DNA of 64,000 nucleotides, taken from Candidatus Woesearchaeota archaeon. Its GTDB lineage: Archaea; Nanobdellota; Nanobdellia; Woesearchaeales; WJKL01. Below are positions 7,205-14,681 of the stretch, one piece after another; positions within the stretch are counted from its first letter, which is position 1, and every line of letters starts with the position of its first letter. The notes under the pieces were generated by a model. It did not search any database, was not told the DNA's origin, and saw only the letters and a program-made list of their open reading frames with translations. Location: positions 1 to 64,000 of the forward strand of contig JAHWIR010000010.1 in assembly GCA_019322435.1 (NCBI GenBank). Direction: 5' to 3'. The position numbers were made by a program, and so were the translations under genes.

Positions 7205-7681
7205 ATGATATTATTAAAACCAAAAAAAGCCCAGTTCGCAGCAGGCACAGCAGTATTTTGGATAGCTGGACTGGTCTTAACAATAGCATTTATCACAGGC
7301 TTCCTGTATTTTACTGGTTATTATTCATCCTCAAAAGTAAACATAGAGCCAAAACTTGAAGAATATATATTGTATCAAAGATTCCTAAGCTCTCCAGACT
7401 GCTTTGTCTATGAAGACATTTCAGGAAGAGCCTATCCTCTTGTTATTGACTGGAATAAATTCACTCAAAAAAATATTGACTCCTGCTATATCCCTCCGTC
7501 TCAGGAAATCTCTCCGGCATTTAGGCTGAAACTGTCTTTCCAGGACAAGGAAAAGACAGCTAAAACAAGGAATTGGGATGATTCATTAGGCTTTGCAAGA
7601 ATCACTCCAAAAAAAATCCTGGTTTATTATAACAATCAAAAACAATTAGGAGAACTTTCAATAGAAATACAAAATGAATAA
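7205..7681 (+). CDS. Prepilin-like membrane-anchored protein, 158 aa
   Basis: Leader MILLKPKKAQ followed by a helix (about 15-37). The external domain is about 120 residues with two cysteines (DCFVYED and SCYIPP) that could form one disulfide. Starts one base after the previous stop and overlaps the next gene by 8 nt. No family recognised; a minor subunit of the same apparatus is the simplest reading. Confidence 0.73.
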   Translation: MILLKPKKAQFAAGTAVFWIAGLVLTIAFITGFLYFTGYYSSSKVNIEPKLEEYILYQRFLSSPDCFVYEDISGRAYPLVIDWNKFTQKNIDSCYIPPSQEISPAFRLKLSFQDKEKTAKTRNWDDSLGFARITPKKILVYYNNQKQLGELSIEIQNE

Positions 7682-8165
7682 ACTGCTGAAATCAAAAAAA
7701 GCAATGGGACCAGATGATTTTACAGCATTAATGATAACCTTGTTTGCTGTCTTGTTAATTATCTTTTTATTGTTCTTATTTATTGCAGCTAAAAACAAAG
7801 GCCAGGAAGGAAAAGTAGAAGAAATTGTTTCAGGCTTAAATAAGATAGATACATTTATGATATTCCTTCAAACACCGCTTAAAGACTTTCCAAAAGAAGC
7901 AATAGGAGACCAAGCAATACTTGCAGAATTAGGAGATGTAGATACAATAGATCTAATCCGCATCGTAGTAGATGAACACCCGACAGGACAAAAAAAATAC
8001 TACAATTTCCTTGAATTCCTTGCAGCTAAAAACAATTGCAGAATGGCCATAGAATATTCCCAGACAGGCTTTGAAGTCAATGAAGGCTCAAGAACAGGAA
8101 TCAAGGTTCCGCTTCCTTCAGAAAAACCAGAAGAAATAATAAAGGTATTTGGAACATGCTCTTAA
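7674..8165 (+). CDS. Prepilin-like membrane-anchored protein, 163 aa
   Basis: Leader MNKLLKSKKAMG, then a helix at about 15-39 (LMITLFAVLLIIFLLFLFIA). The part outside the membrane is charged and has two cysteines (NNCRMA and the terminal CS). It overlaps its neighbours on both sides by 8-10 nt, indicating strong translational coupling. Family unknown. Confidence 0.73.
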   Translation: MNKLLKSKKAMGPDDFTALMITLFAVLLIIFLLFLFIAAKNKGQEGKVEEIVSGLNKIDTFMIFLQTPLKDFPKEAIGDQAILAELGDVDTIDLIRIVVDEHPTGQKKYYNFLEFLAAKNNCRMAIEYSQTGFEVNEGSRTGIKVPLPSEKPEEIIKVFGTCS

Positions 8166-8980
8166 AACCGCTAAAATCAAAAAAAGCAGCAGTGTTCCTC
8201 TTTTTTGTACTTTTTGGAATCTTTGCAGGCATAACAGCATTTTTCATATCTTCATTCAATACAATCTCTCCACAAGGTGCAGCAGACTTTGTTGGGCAAA
8301 GGCAGCTTTATACTATCCAAGCATCAAAAGACGCTCAAAAATATCTTCTGTTCATTGACCAGGCTGCAGAGCTTTCAGCAGAAAAAGCAGTGCAGGATTT
8401 TACAGATGGAGGTTATGCATTAGCCTCTCCTTGTAAAACTTATAAAGGCTATCAATTATGGACGTCAACCTATAAAAAATGCTTTCCTTTTGATTATAAA
8501 ACACAATTCAAAGCCCTGTTCAGCAAATACTTCAATGAATATCTGCCAGACCTTAAAGATCTTCAAATAACACAAACCATTTCCATAGAATATCTTGCAC
8601 ACTCTTTATCTCCACAAATACCTTCAATAAAATACGATTTCTTTGTAAAAGAAAATCAAATAACAGGTATTGCAGACTCAGAAATTAAAATAGACATGAT
8701 TGAAATAGACAAATCAATTGGCACATACTATATAAGACCATCTTTCAACATCCAGACAGACCACAACATAGACAGATTTGAAGAAATAATAATCCAAGCA
8801 CAAACATTAGTAACTAAATGCAAAGCCAGCATTGATCTAAAAGCATGCCTTGGACTCCACACTCCTCCAGCATGGGTAAGAGGAACTTGCGAAGGAGACA
8901 TTACAATTGAAAAACAGCAATCAGCTTTCTGTGTTAGGCTCCATGGACTAGCCTATAAGTTTGCACTAGATTTTTCATAA
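8156..8980 (+). CDS. Prepilin-like membrane-anchored protein, last of the cluster, 274 aa
   Basis: Leader MLLKPLKSKKAA, then a helix at about 12-34. The external domain is about 240 residues with a cluster of cysteines near the C-terminus (CKASIDLKAC, RGTCEGD, SAFCVRL). The family is not recognised. It ends the pilin-like operon; the following 66 bases contain the promoter of the RPA gene. Confidence 0.73.
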   Translation: MLLKPLKSKKAAVFLFFVLFGIFAGITAFFISSFNTISPQGAADFVGQRQLYTIQASKDAQKYLLFIDQAAELSAEKAVQDFTDGGYALASPCKTYKGYQLWTSTYKKCFPFDYKTQFKALFSKYFNEYLPDLKDLQITQTISIEYLAHSLSPQIPSIKYDFFVKENQITGIADSEIKIDMIEIDKSIGTYYIRPSFNIQTDHNIDRFEEIIIQAQTLVTKCKASIDLKACLGLHTPPAWVRGTCEGDITIEKQQSAFCVRLHGLAYKFALDFS

Positions 8981-9046
8981 CCATATTTTCAAAAATATAA
9001 ATATTTTTAAATAAAGAGATTAATCAAAAGTTAGGGGGTTTTATCC

Positions 9047-10042
9047 ATGTTAAAAATACCACTAGCAGACATCATAGAAAAAATAAAGCAGGCAAAAGAG
9101 CTTTCTGAAGAAGACATCAATTCAAAGATTGATGCTAAGATGAAGCAGCTTTCAGGACTTATCTCAAAAGAAGGCGCTGCTCATATCATTGCAAACGAGT
9201 TAGGAGTTAAAATCTTTGAACAAGTCAGTGGAAAACTGCAGATAAAGAACATCCTTACAGGAATGCGCTCTGTCGAGACAGTTGGCAAAGTAACAAGAGC
9301 ATTTGAATTAAGGGAATTCCAGACAGATACCCGTTCAGGAAAAGTTTCTTCCATGGTTATTGGAGATGAAACAGGCACAATAAGAATTACAATGTGGGGA
9401 GACCAGGCAGAATCAATAAAACAAGTCAATGAAGGAGATATTGTAAAGATTGTTGGCGGCTATGTCAGGGAAAATCAAGGAAGAAAAGAAGTTCATATGA
9501 ATGACCGCTCAAGACTGATAGTAAATCCTCCAGGAGAGACAGTTGGAGAAGTCGTTGAACAGGAATCAAGACCTACAGCAACAAGAAAAAAACTGAATGA
9601 ATTGACAGAAAGCAGCGAAAACATTGAAATCCTCGGAACAATAGTCCAGGCTTTTGAGCCTCGTTTCTTTACTGTCTGCCCGCAATGCAGCAAAAAAGCA
9701 AATCAAGAAGGAGATAACTTTGTCTGCAAAGAACACGGAACAATAACTCCAGATTATTCTTATGTAATGAATGTTGTATTAGATGATGGAACAGAGACAA
9801 TGAGATGCACATTCTTCAGAAACCAGGCTGAAAGATTACTGGACAAGACAAAAGAAGAGATCATGAAATACAGGGAAGCTCCAGAGACATTTGAGCCAGT
9901 AAAAACAGAACTTCTAGGCAACCAGCTGAAATTAATCGGCAGGACAAAAAAAAATGAAATGTTTGACAGGGTTGAATTCATCTCTCAATTAGTCTTTACA
10001 AACCCAGATCCTGAAGAAGAACTGAAAAACAATGCTAGCTAG
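9047..10042 (+). CDS. Replication protein A-type single-stranded DNA-binding protein, 331 aa
   Basis: Contains two OB-fold regions, roughly residues 77-160 and 193-318, with a zinc-binding insertion in the second (C211, C214, C227, H230). This is the layout of archaeal RPA proteins that coat single-stranded DNA in replication, repair and recombination. An AT-rich N-terminal helical region precedes OB1. Start at 9047 is supported by a TATA box around 8992-9003 and a GGGGG Shine-Dalgarno nine bases before the ATG. The gene lies near radA (11877), fitting a role in recombination. Confidence 0.9.
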   Translation: MLKIPLADIIEKIKQAKELSEEDINSKIDAKMKQLSGLISKEGAAHIIANELGVKIFEQVSGKLQIKNILTGMRSVETVGKVTRAFELREFQTDTRSGKVSSMVIGDETGTIRITMWGDQAESIKQVNEGDIVKIVGGYVRENQGRKEVHMNDRSRLIVNPPGETVGEVVEQESRPTATRKKLNELTESSENIEILGTIVQAFEPRFFTVCPQCSKKANQEGDNFVCKEHGTITPDYSYVMNVVLDDGTETMRCTFFRNQAERLLDKTKEEIMKYREAPETFEPVKTELLGNQLKLIGRTKKNEMFDRVEFISQLVFTNPDPEEELKNNAS

Positions 10043-10484
10043 AACCCATATGGTTTTTGGATTTCTTATAGGAATCTTACTTATGCATTCAATACCAACA
10101 GGAAACATCTTTATCTTCTTCAGCTTTCTGTTGATAGGAGCACTGCTTCCAGATATAGACCAGCCAAACAGCTTTATTGTAAACAAAATCCCCTGGCTTT
10201 TAAAGCCAATAAGCATGCTAACCAAACACAGGGGCATCTTCCATTCATTATTAGCAGCATTCTTATTGTCCGCACTGGTCTTTTACATCTACAAACCATT
10301 CGGCTTTGCTTTATTCCTAGGCTATACATCCCATTTGTTCATTGACGGCTTTACACAGCAAGGAGTTAATTTCCTTCATCCAATCTCCAAGCTCCACTTG
10401 TCAGGATTCATAGAAACAGGAAAACTGCTAGAGCATGTTTTATTAGTCTTGTTGATAACAGCAGTGCTTCTTATTTTATTCTAG
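10032..10484 (+). CDS. YdjM/DUF457-family membrane-bound metal-dependent hydrolase, 150 aa
   Basis: Conserved metal-site pattern of the family is visible: an early His (THMVFG), then LLPDIDQP, HRGIFHS and HLFIDG, within four or five hydrophobic segments. Family members are inner-membrane proteins of uncertain substrate. It overlaps the end of the RPA gene by 11 nt. Its 3' end is part of a 10-bp inverted repeat acting as a probable terminator. Confidence 0.85.
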   Translation: MLARTHMVFGFLIGILLMHSIPTGNIFIFFSFLLIGALLPDIDQPNSFIVNKIPWLLKPISMLTKHRGIFHSLLAAFLLSALVFYIYKPFGFALFLGYTSHLFIDGFTQQGVNFLHPISKLHLSGFIETGKLLEHVLLVLLITAVLLILF

Positions 10485-10508
10485 GACTTTTTATTTTTAT
10501 AAAATAAG
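10470..10508 (+). terminator. Stem-loop terminator overlapping the stop codon
   Basis: CTTATTTTAT (10470-10479) pairs perfectly with ATAAAATAAG (10499-10508). The loop contains the stop codon and a T-rich run. Confidence 0.5.
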
Positions 10509-10605
10509 AATTCCGTCTCTTAACAAATTAGAAATTAAATCTATTTAAAAGTTTTGCTTTGAAAATATAAAAATTTATATATTTTTTCCCCAAATAACTT
10601 GAAAT

Positions 10606-11277
10606 ATGGAATATAATATTTTTAAGAAAATACACTTAATAAAAAACTTTCCAGAGAGCTACCCTTTCCGTAAAAAAATATTAGCTAATATCCTCTACAG
10701 CCTGACAAGCGTGATCATTGTTCCAAGATCAACCCTCCTGACTAAACAGGATATGATACAAACAAGGCTTAAAATTAGGAAAGGAGACATTCTGCTGGCA
10801 GGAAATTTCAGAGAATCATTCTATCTTCTTTTTAGAAGGCCTTTGACACATGCGGCAATCTACGCAGGCAACAGAAAATTTATTCATGCTGTAGGAGATG
10901 GAGTCTGTTATACATCATTCAAATATTTCTTTACACACTATGATACAATAGCGATACTCAGGCTGCCAAAACGCACAAAACACAAGCACAAGATAACCAA
11001 CAAAGTAGTAAAATATGCAAAACAGCAGATAAACAAGCCCTATGACTATGAGTTTACAAAAGGAACAGACAAATTCTTTTGCTCAGATCTAGTAAATACA
11101 GCTTTCCGCTCAGCAGGACATAAAACAGGAGTCCATACATTCCATAAAAGCCACAAAAAAAGAAATTTCTTTAGTGTCCTCTATCCAGTAGATTTCATCA
11201 GAGGCAGATTCCGGGTTGTTTTCCTCTCCCATAATCTTGAATTAAACAGAAAAAGCCTGGTTTTTAAGAAAAAATAA
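10606..11277 (+). CDS. YiiX/NlpC-like permuted papain-fold hydrolase, 223 aa
   Basis: RKGDILLAG begins the conserved core at about residue 58, followed by the catalytic His (LTHAAIYAG, about residue 84) and, further on, the catalytic Cys in KFFCSDLV. The His-before-Cys order marks the circularly permuted NlpC/P60 group (YiiX/YycO-like), predicted thiol amidases or lipid-bond hydrolases. No signal peptide is obvious. A TATA box (TTTATATATTTT, 10574-10585) sits about 28 nt upstream, so the mRNA is probably leaderless. Substrate unknown. Confidence 0.8.
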   Translation: MEYNIFKKIHLIKNFPESYPFRKKILANILYSLTSVIIVPRSTLLTKQDMIQTRLKIRKGDILLAGNFRESFYLLFRRPLTHAAIYAGNRKFIHAVGDGVCYTSFKYFFTHYDTIAILRLPKRTKHKHKITNKVVKYAKQQINKPYDYEFTKGTDKFFCSDLVNTAFRSAGHKTGVHTFHKSHKKRNFFSVLYPVDFIRGRFRVVFLSHNLELNRKSLVFKKK

Positions 11278-11280
11278 TCC

Positions 11281-11541
11281 TCACTGGACACACCTCTTTT
11301 GCCGAATTCTAACACTACAAGCCTTGTACTGCCAAAATCCACTACCACTGGTCACTGGACATGCCTGCGCAGAGCTTATAAAGAATTCTTGCTTTATAGA
11401 TAGTATGCTTTGCCCAAAGCAAAGCGGGTACAGCAAGAACACCAAGTTCTTGCTTGTTACCAACTCCCATCCCTGGAAGCTTAGTTCTTCACCATTAAGG
11501 GGATGTTGAAATAAGATGCGAAAGCAATGGAGGTGTCGAAT
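11281..11541 (+). ncRNA. GC-rich non-coding block with consecutive hairpins: structured RNA or long leader
   Basis: Bases 11281-11520 have about 45% G+C, well above flanking intergenic DNA, and no credible ORF. Perfect stems: 11377-11383/11392-11398 (7 bp), 11407-11413/11419-11425 (7 bp, loop CCAAA), 11432-11440/11446-11454 (9 bp, loop ACCAA, extendable with GGTA/TACC to 11427-11459), and 11468-11473/11500-11505. TCACTGGACA occurs twice (11281-11290, 11352-11361). It could be the leader of the gene at 11542 or a separate RNA on either strand. I found no RNase P or SRP signatures. Confidence 0.45.
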
Positions 11542-11838
11542 ATGACACAAGAAAGTACAGGTAATCAACCTGAAAAAAAATTCAGAGCAGGAGCTGTTTC
11601 TGCAACTGTTTGGCTTAATCAAGGCCAAAGCAAAAAAACAGGAGAGATTTCTAACTATAGAACAATCTCTCTTCAAAGAGGTTACAAAGACAATAACGAC
11701 CAATGGCAAAATACTGGTTCTATGCGAGTCAATGATTTGCCAAGAGCAGCTTTAGTTCTAAAGCAAGCCTATGAATACATGGTAACAACACCGACACAGA
11801 ATGATTCATCAGCAGTGACAGAAGAGCCAGTAATGTAG
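11542..11838 (+). CDS. Small conserved archaeal protein, possibly nucleic-acid binding, 98 aa
   Basis: Start chosen at 11542 because GGAGGTG (11529-11535) is a strong Shine-Dalgarno correctly spaced for it; an in-frame start at 11527 would overlap this site. The core KFRAGAVSATVW, then a QRGYKD-type segment with NTGSMRVNDLP, and an ALVLKQAYEY helix match a small conserved protein type I associate with archaea and bacteria. Its beta-strand-plus-helix layout is reminiscent of PC4-like single-strand binders. Its position between RPA and RadA fits that reading, but the function is inferred. Confidence 0.65.
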   Translation: MTQESTGNQPEKKFRAGAVSATVWLNQGQSKKTGEISNYRTISLQRGYKDNNDQWQNTGSMRVNDLPRAALVLKQAYEYMVTTPTQNDSSAVTEEPVM

Positions 11839-11848
11839 GCTCTTTTTC
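11822..11848 (+). terminator. Stem-loop with T tract after the small protein gene
   Basis: AAGAGCC (11822-11828) pairs with GGCTCTT (11838-11844), loop of 9 nt containing the stop codon, followed by T residues. It resembles a factor-independent terminator just upstream of radA. Confidence 0.5.
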
Positions 11849-11876
11849 AAAAAATATAAATAACAAGGTGATATTC

Positions 11877-12980
11877 ATGATAGAAGCAAAAGCAAAAGGA
11901 GAAGAAATTATAAAAGTAGGGGGCAAAAGCAAAGAATACGCTTGTGAAGATTGTGGAAGAAAAATCTCTCACAAAGGAAAATGCCTTCCCTGCAATAAAA
12001 AAACAAAGAAAATGGAAGACAAAACCGAAGCAAAAGAACCTGAAGAAAAGAAAGTTACATTATCAGACTTGCCTGGAGTAGGCCCAGCAACAGTTGAAAA
12101 GCTCCAGACAGTTGGCTACAATGATATGATGTCAGTTGCAGTCGCCACCCCTGGTGAATTAATTGAAGTTACTGGCATGGCTCAATCAGCTGCAAAAAAA
12201 GTAATTGCAGCAGCAAGAGCAGCATTAGAGATGGGTTTTGAATCTGGAACAGATTTGCTAAAGAAAAGAGAACAAGTCGTCAAAATCAATACTGGCAGCA
12301 AAGAATTTGATAAATTAATGGCAGGAGGATTTGAAACAGGAGCAATAACAGAATGCTTTGGAGAGTTTGGCTCTGGAAAAACACAGATGAGCCACATCTT
12401 AGCTATAAACATTCAAAAGCAAGATCCCTCTGCCATTGTCGTCTACATCGATTCTGAAAACACATTCAGGCCAGAAAGAATAATCGAGCTTGCAAAAGGA
12501 GCTGGCTTAAATCCTGAGAATGTTCTGAAAAACATCAAAGTAGCCCGTGCTTACAATTCAGACCATCAGATGCTGTTAGCTGAAAAAGTTGATGATCTGA
12601 TCCAAAAGCAGGAACTGAATGTCAGGTTAGTGATTGTCGATTCATTGACAGCGCACTTCAGAGCAGAATTCATTGGCCGTGGAACTTTGGCAGAAAGACA
12701 GCAAAAACTAAATAGGCACATGAGGGACTTGTCAAAAGTCGCTTCTCTAAACAATATCTGCGTCTATGTAACTAACCAGGTTTCAAGTGACCCAGCGCAA
12801 TTCTTCGGAGACCCTACAAAGCCAATCGGTGGAAACATTGTTGCACACGCATCAACCTTCAGAATCTACCTAAGAAAAGGCAAAAAAGGCTCAAGGGTTG
12901 CTAAGCTAATCGATGCTCCAAACTTGCCTGATGGAGAATGCGGATTCTTTGTAACAACAGAAGGTCTTAAAGACCTTTAG
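11877..12980 (+). CDS. radA: RadA recombinase with an N-terminal zinc finger, 367 aa
   Basis: RecA-family strand-exchange ATPase for homologous recombination. Walker A GEFGSGKT is at residues 162-169, Walker B LVIVDS at 251-256, and a helix-hairpin-helix N-domain (LPGVGPATVEKL) at about 64-76. Ahead of this lies an extra C-x2-C-x9-C-x2-C zinc-finger-like motif (C23, C26, C36, C39), absent from textbook RadA. L2-loop-like SSDPAQFFGDP and the conserved GGNIVAHAST segment are present. Start at ATG 11877 follows AAGGTG with good spacing; GTG 11868 is less likely. Confidence 0.95.
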   Translation: MIEAKAKGEEIIKVGGKSKEYACEDCGRKISHKGKCLPCNKKTKKMEDKTEAKEPEEKKVTLSDLPGVGPATVEKLQTVGYNDMMSVAVATPGELIEVTGMAQSAAKKVIAAARAALEMGFESGTDLLKKREQVVKINTGSKEFDKLMAGGFETGAITECFGEFGSGKTQMSHILAINIQKQDPSAIVVYIDSENTFRPERIIELAKGAGLNPENVLKNIKVARAYNSDHQMLLAEKVDDLIQKQELNVRLVIVDSLTAHFRAEFIGRGTLAERQQKLNRHMRDLSKVASLNNICVYVTNQVSSDPAQFFGDPTKPIGGNIVAHASTFRIYLRKGKKGSRVAKLIDAPNLPDGECGFFVTTEGLKDL

Positions 12981-13022
12981 TTTTTTATTTCTTCTCTATT
13001 TCTTCAAATATAAATCGGAACC

Positions 13023-13030
13023 TTTATAAA
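13023..13030 (+). promoter_or_regulatory. TATA box of the accessory gene at 13124
   Basis: TTTATAAA inside the palindrome CCTTTATAAAGG. Transcription would start near 13053, between the two operator palindromes, so an operator-bound protein would block it. Confidence 0.6.
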
Positions 13031-13036
13031 GGAGTT

Positions 13037-13067
13037 TTAGCTAGCTAATCAATATTTAGCTAGCTAA
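13037..13067 (+). promoter_or_regulatory. Two tandem palindromic operators
   Basis: The perfect 12-bp palindrome TTAGCTAGCTAA occurs at 13037-13048 and again at 13056-13067, starts 19 bp apart (about two helical turns). The same half-site TTAGCTAG recurs at 14456-14477 in front of the convergent operon. Confidence 0.65.
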
Positions 13068-13123
13068 TTGCTATTTGTTTGATATATTCAATAAAACCCC
13101 TGGTGGGAAAGGAGGAAATTAAG

Positions 13124-14053
13124 ATGGTAGAAACAGAACAAGAATCAATTGAACAAAGTAAACAAACTATTATGCCTACTCATGTAGACTTAATAGAATC
13201 AAAAAAGAAGAGAATAAACTTGCTTAAACTAAGCAAATACGCTGTTTATGTCAAGAAGATAAGTTCTAAAAAAAAGGAAGAAATCCTTGATAAAAGCCAA
13301 ATAAAGCTCAATCAAGACACAATCCAGGCATTATGTGAAGATTTTAAAAATTATGAATTTCTTATAGATTTTCAATATGCAGAGAATACTGTTTTAACTG
13401 ACGAAAATTTAGATTTCATAGAAAAGGTTCAACAAATCAATGAACTTAAAAATATTTGTATGATTGAAAAATCACCATATCAGACAGCGAGCGATTTTGA
13501 AAGCCAACTAAGAGATTGGATAAAAAGAAATCCTGAAAAAAATATCATTCCTGTTTCTGAATCACATACATCAGAAAAGATAAAGAAAATAGGAATTGCA
13601 AAGAGCTTGGGAATTAAGAATTATGGGATTAAATTTAGAGGATATAAAAGAAACAAATCTAACTTAAGTAAGTTTCTAGCCAATTTAAAATTGGCAGAAT
13701 TGCAGAGTTTAGTTTTTGGAGTTTTTCCAACTAAATGGAAAAGTACAAAAGCTACCATGCTCTTGCCACCCCTTTTTTTTGGATCTAATTTCGTATCTTC
13801 ATGGATTGCGTGGGGGGGCGGAAAAACAAATTTAATGCTGGTATGTAATGATTGGAAATATAGATTACATACAAAATCAACAAGAGGGTTAGCTGCTTAT
13901 GATGGAAAAGACAGGATAAGCTTCCTATCTAAATCCACTACAACAGCATTCAATACGGCTTTCCAGAAGATTGATACCATTAATCAAGTATCTTTGATGC
14001 TGAGGAAGGGAATTAAATTAACTAAAATTCAGATGAAAACGCTCTTTAAGTAG
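13124..14053 (+). CDS. Unknown accessory protein, 309 aa
   Basis: I do not recognise a family. Start at ATG 13124 follows a very strong Shine-Dalgarno (AAAGGAGGA). Predicted composition is alternating helices and strands; a central segment (NIIPVSESH... IGIAKSLGIKNYGIKFRGYKR) has the rhythm of a TIM-barrel or Rossmann-type domain, without a diagnostic motif. The gene contains homopolymer tracts T8 (13773-13780) and G7 (13812-13818), unusual here. Its 3' end overlaps the convergent gene at 14018 by 36 nt, and its promoter carries two TTAGCTAG palindromes shared with that operon. Confidence 0.65.
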   Translation: MVETEQESIEQSKQTIMPTHVDLIESKKKRINLLKLSKYAVYVKKISSKKKEEILDKSQIKLNQDTIQALCEDFKNYEFLIDFQYAENTVLTDENLDFIEKVQQINELKNICMIEKSPYQTASDFESQLRDWIKRNPEKNIIPVSESHTSEKIKKIGIAKSLGIKNYGIKFRGYKRNKSNLSKFLANLKLAELQSLVFGVFPTKWKSTKATMLLPPLFFGSNFVSSWIAWGGGKTNLMLVCNDWKYRLHTKSTRGLAAYDGKDRISFLSKSTTTAFNTAFQKIDTINQVSLMLRKGIKLTKIQMKTLFK

Positions 14054-14236
14054 AGGATTACTATGAGGATAGTAATTCCAAATCTCAATCCACATTTGGT
14101 CTAATATTTTTTTAATTCCTTTTTTTTCTTTTTTTGATATTATGCCATCATTGAATCTTCTTTCCAACTCATAATCTGCATAATCAAGTAAAATGACTTT
14201 CTTTTTCCATTCAATCAATTGTAAATTAGAACTCAT
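14018..14236 (-). CDS. Small unknown protein, second gene of a two-gene operon, 72 aa
   Basis: Its ATG overlaps the stop of the gene upstream (ATGA), so the two are coupled. The protein is mostly helical and charged (DYADYELERRFNDG, then KKEKKGIKKILDQMW). No catalytic motif is recognised. Size, coupling to an AbrB-like protein and tight regulation resemble the second component of a toxin-antitoxin pair, but that is only a hypothesis. It overlaps the 3' end of the opposite-strand gene by 36 nt. Confidence 0.55.
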   Translation of the reverse strand: MSSNLQLIEWKKKVILLDYADYELERRFNDGIISKKEKKGIKKILDQMWIEIWNYYPHSNPLLKERFHLNFS

Positions 14237-14454
14237 TTTTTTCTAAACTTCTTCTTGGTAACTATAACAAAAGCCTCATGCCTTTCAAGTTCTTTGGGTA
14301 TTGGAATATAACCTCCACCAGAAGAAAATTTTTTTACTTCACTCTTAAAACATTGCCTGATTTTTCCATCTACAGCTTCTAATTTCTTTAGATCATCAAT
14401 AACAATTGATACTGACTGCGGTCTTCCAGCTTTTTTGCTATTATTAGCCCCCAT
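14233..14454 (-). CDS. Small AbrB/DUF2080-like protein, candidate regulator, 73 aa
   Basis: The segment GGGYIPIPKELERHEAFVIVTKK resembles the swapped-hairpin AbrB/SpoVT or DUF2080 pattern, in which a strand, a proline-lysine turn (IPKE) and another strand form the core. The N-terminus is basic and contains GRPQSVSIV. The 22-bp palindrome at 14456-14477 ends one base before its start codon, so it is probably autoregulated. It is the most likely binder of the TTAGCTAG operators. Family match is tentative. Confidence 0.6.
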   Translation of the reverse strand: MGANNSKKAGRPQSVSIVIDDLKKLEAVDGKIRQCFKSEVKKFSSGGGYIPIPKELERHEAFVIVTKKKFRKK

Positions 14455-14455
14455 A

Positions 14456-14477
14456 TTAGCTAGGTATACCTAGCTAA
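14456..14477 (-). promoter_or_regulatory. 22-bp perfect palindromic operator
   Basis: The halves TTAGCTAGGTA and TACCTAGCTAA form an uninterrupted 22-bp palindrome directly before the minus-strand ATG at 14454. A TATA-like TTTATTAA lies upstream, so the palindrome covers the expected transcription start. Its outer 8 bp equal the half-site of the operators at 13037-13067. Confidence 0.65.
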
Positions 14478-14536
14478 TTAATAAATGTTTCGTTTTCAAT
14501 TAACTTTTTATATTCCTTTTATTTTCTAATACTTAG

Positions 14537-14677
14537 ATGATATTATGTAATATTATTGGGATTATTTTAGCAACAATCGGTATATTGGGCACAATCTTCC
14601 TTAAACATTATATCTTTCAGCTAGTGGGGGCAGTAGGAATAGCTTTATTTGTTATGGGATTATTGGGATTTTGTTAG
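14537..14677 (+). CDS. Tiny membrane protein, 46 aa
   Basis: ATG 14537 to TAG 14675-14677. Two hydrophobic helices (about 5-20 and 27-45) separated by LKHYIF; almost no polar residues. Not recognised. It is followed four bases later by another membrane protein gene, forming a three-gene operon behind a TATA-like element near 14504. Confidence 0.5.
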   Translation: MILCNIIGIILATIGILGTIFLKHYIFQLVGAVGIALFVMGLLGFC

Positions 14678-14681
14678 GAAA

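Noticed and set aside
11324..11509. 61-codon plus-strand frame in the same block
   Set aside because: Non-ATG start, no ribosome site, and the sequence is explained by hairpins.
11281..11541. RNase P RNA or SRP RNA
   Set aside because: Neither the GAAAGUCC-type core of RNase P nor the GGAAGG/AGCAG tetraloop region of SRP helix 8 was found on either strand.
11281..11709. 142-codon open frame on the minus strand across the hairpin block
   Set aside because: Composition is not protein-like (many Cys, Phe and Ser with no pattern), no Shine-Dalgarno, and it overlaps the well-supported gene at 11542.
13037..14477. TTAGCTAG repeats as attachment-site duplications of an integrated element
   Set aside because: They are palindromes placed exactly over predicted transcription starts, and no integrase or tRNA is nearby; operators fit better.
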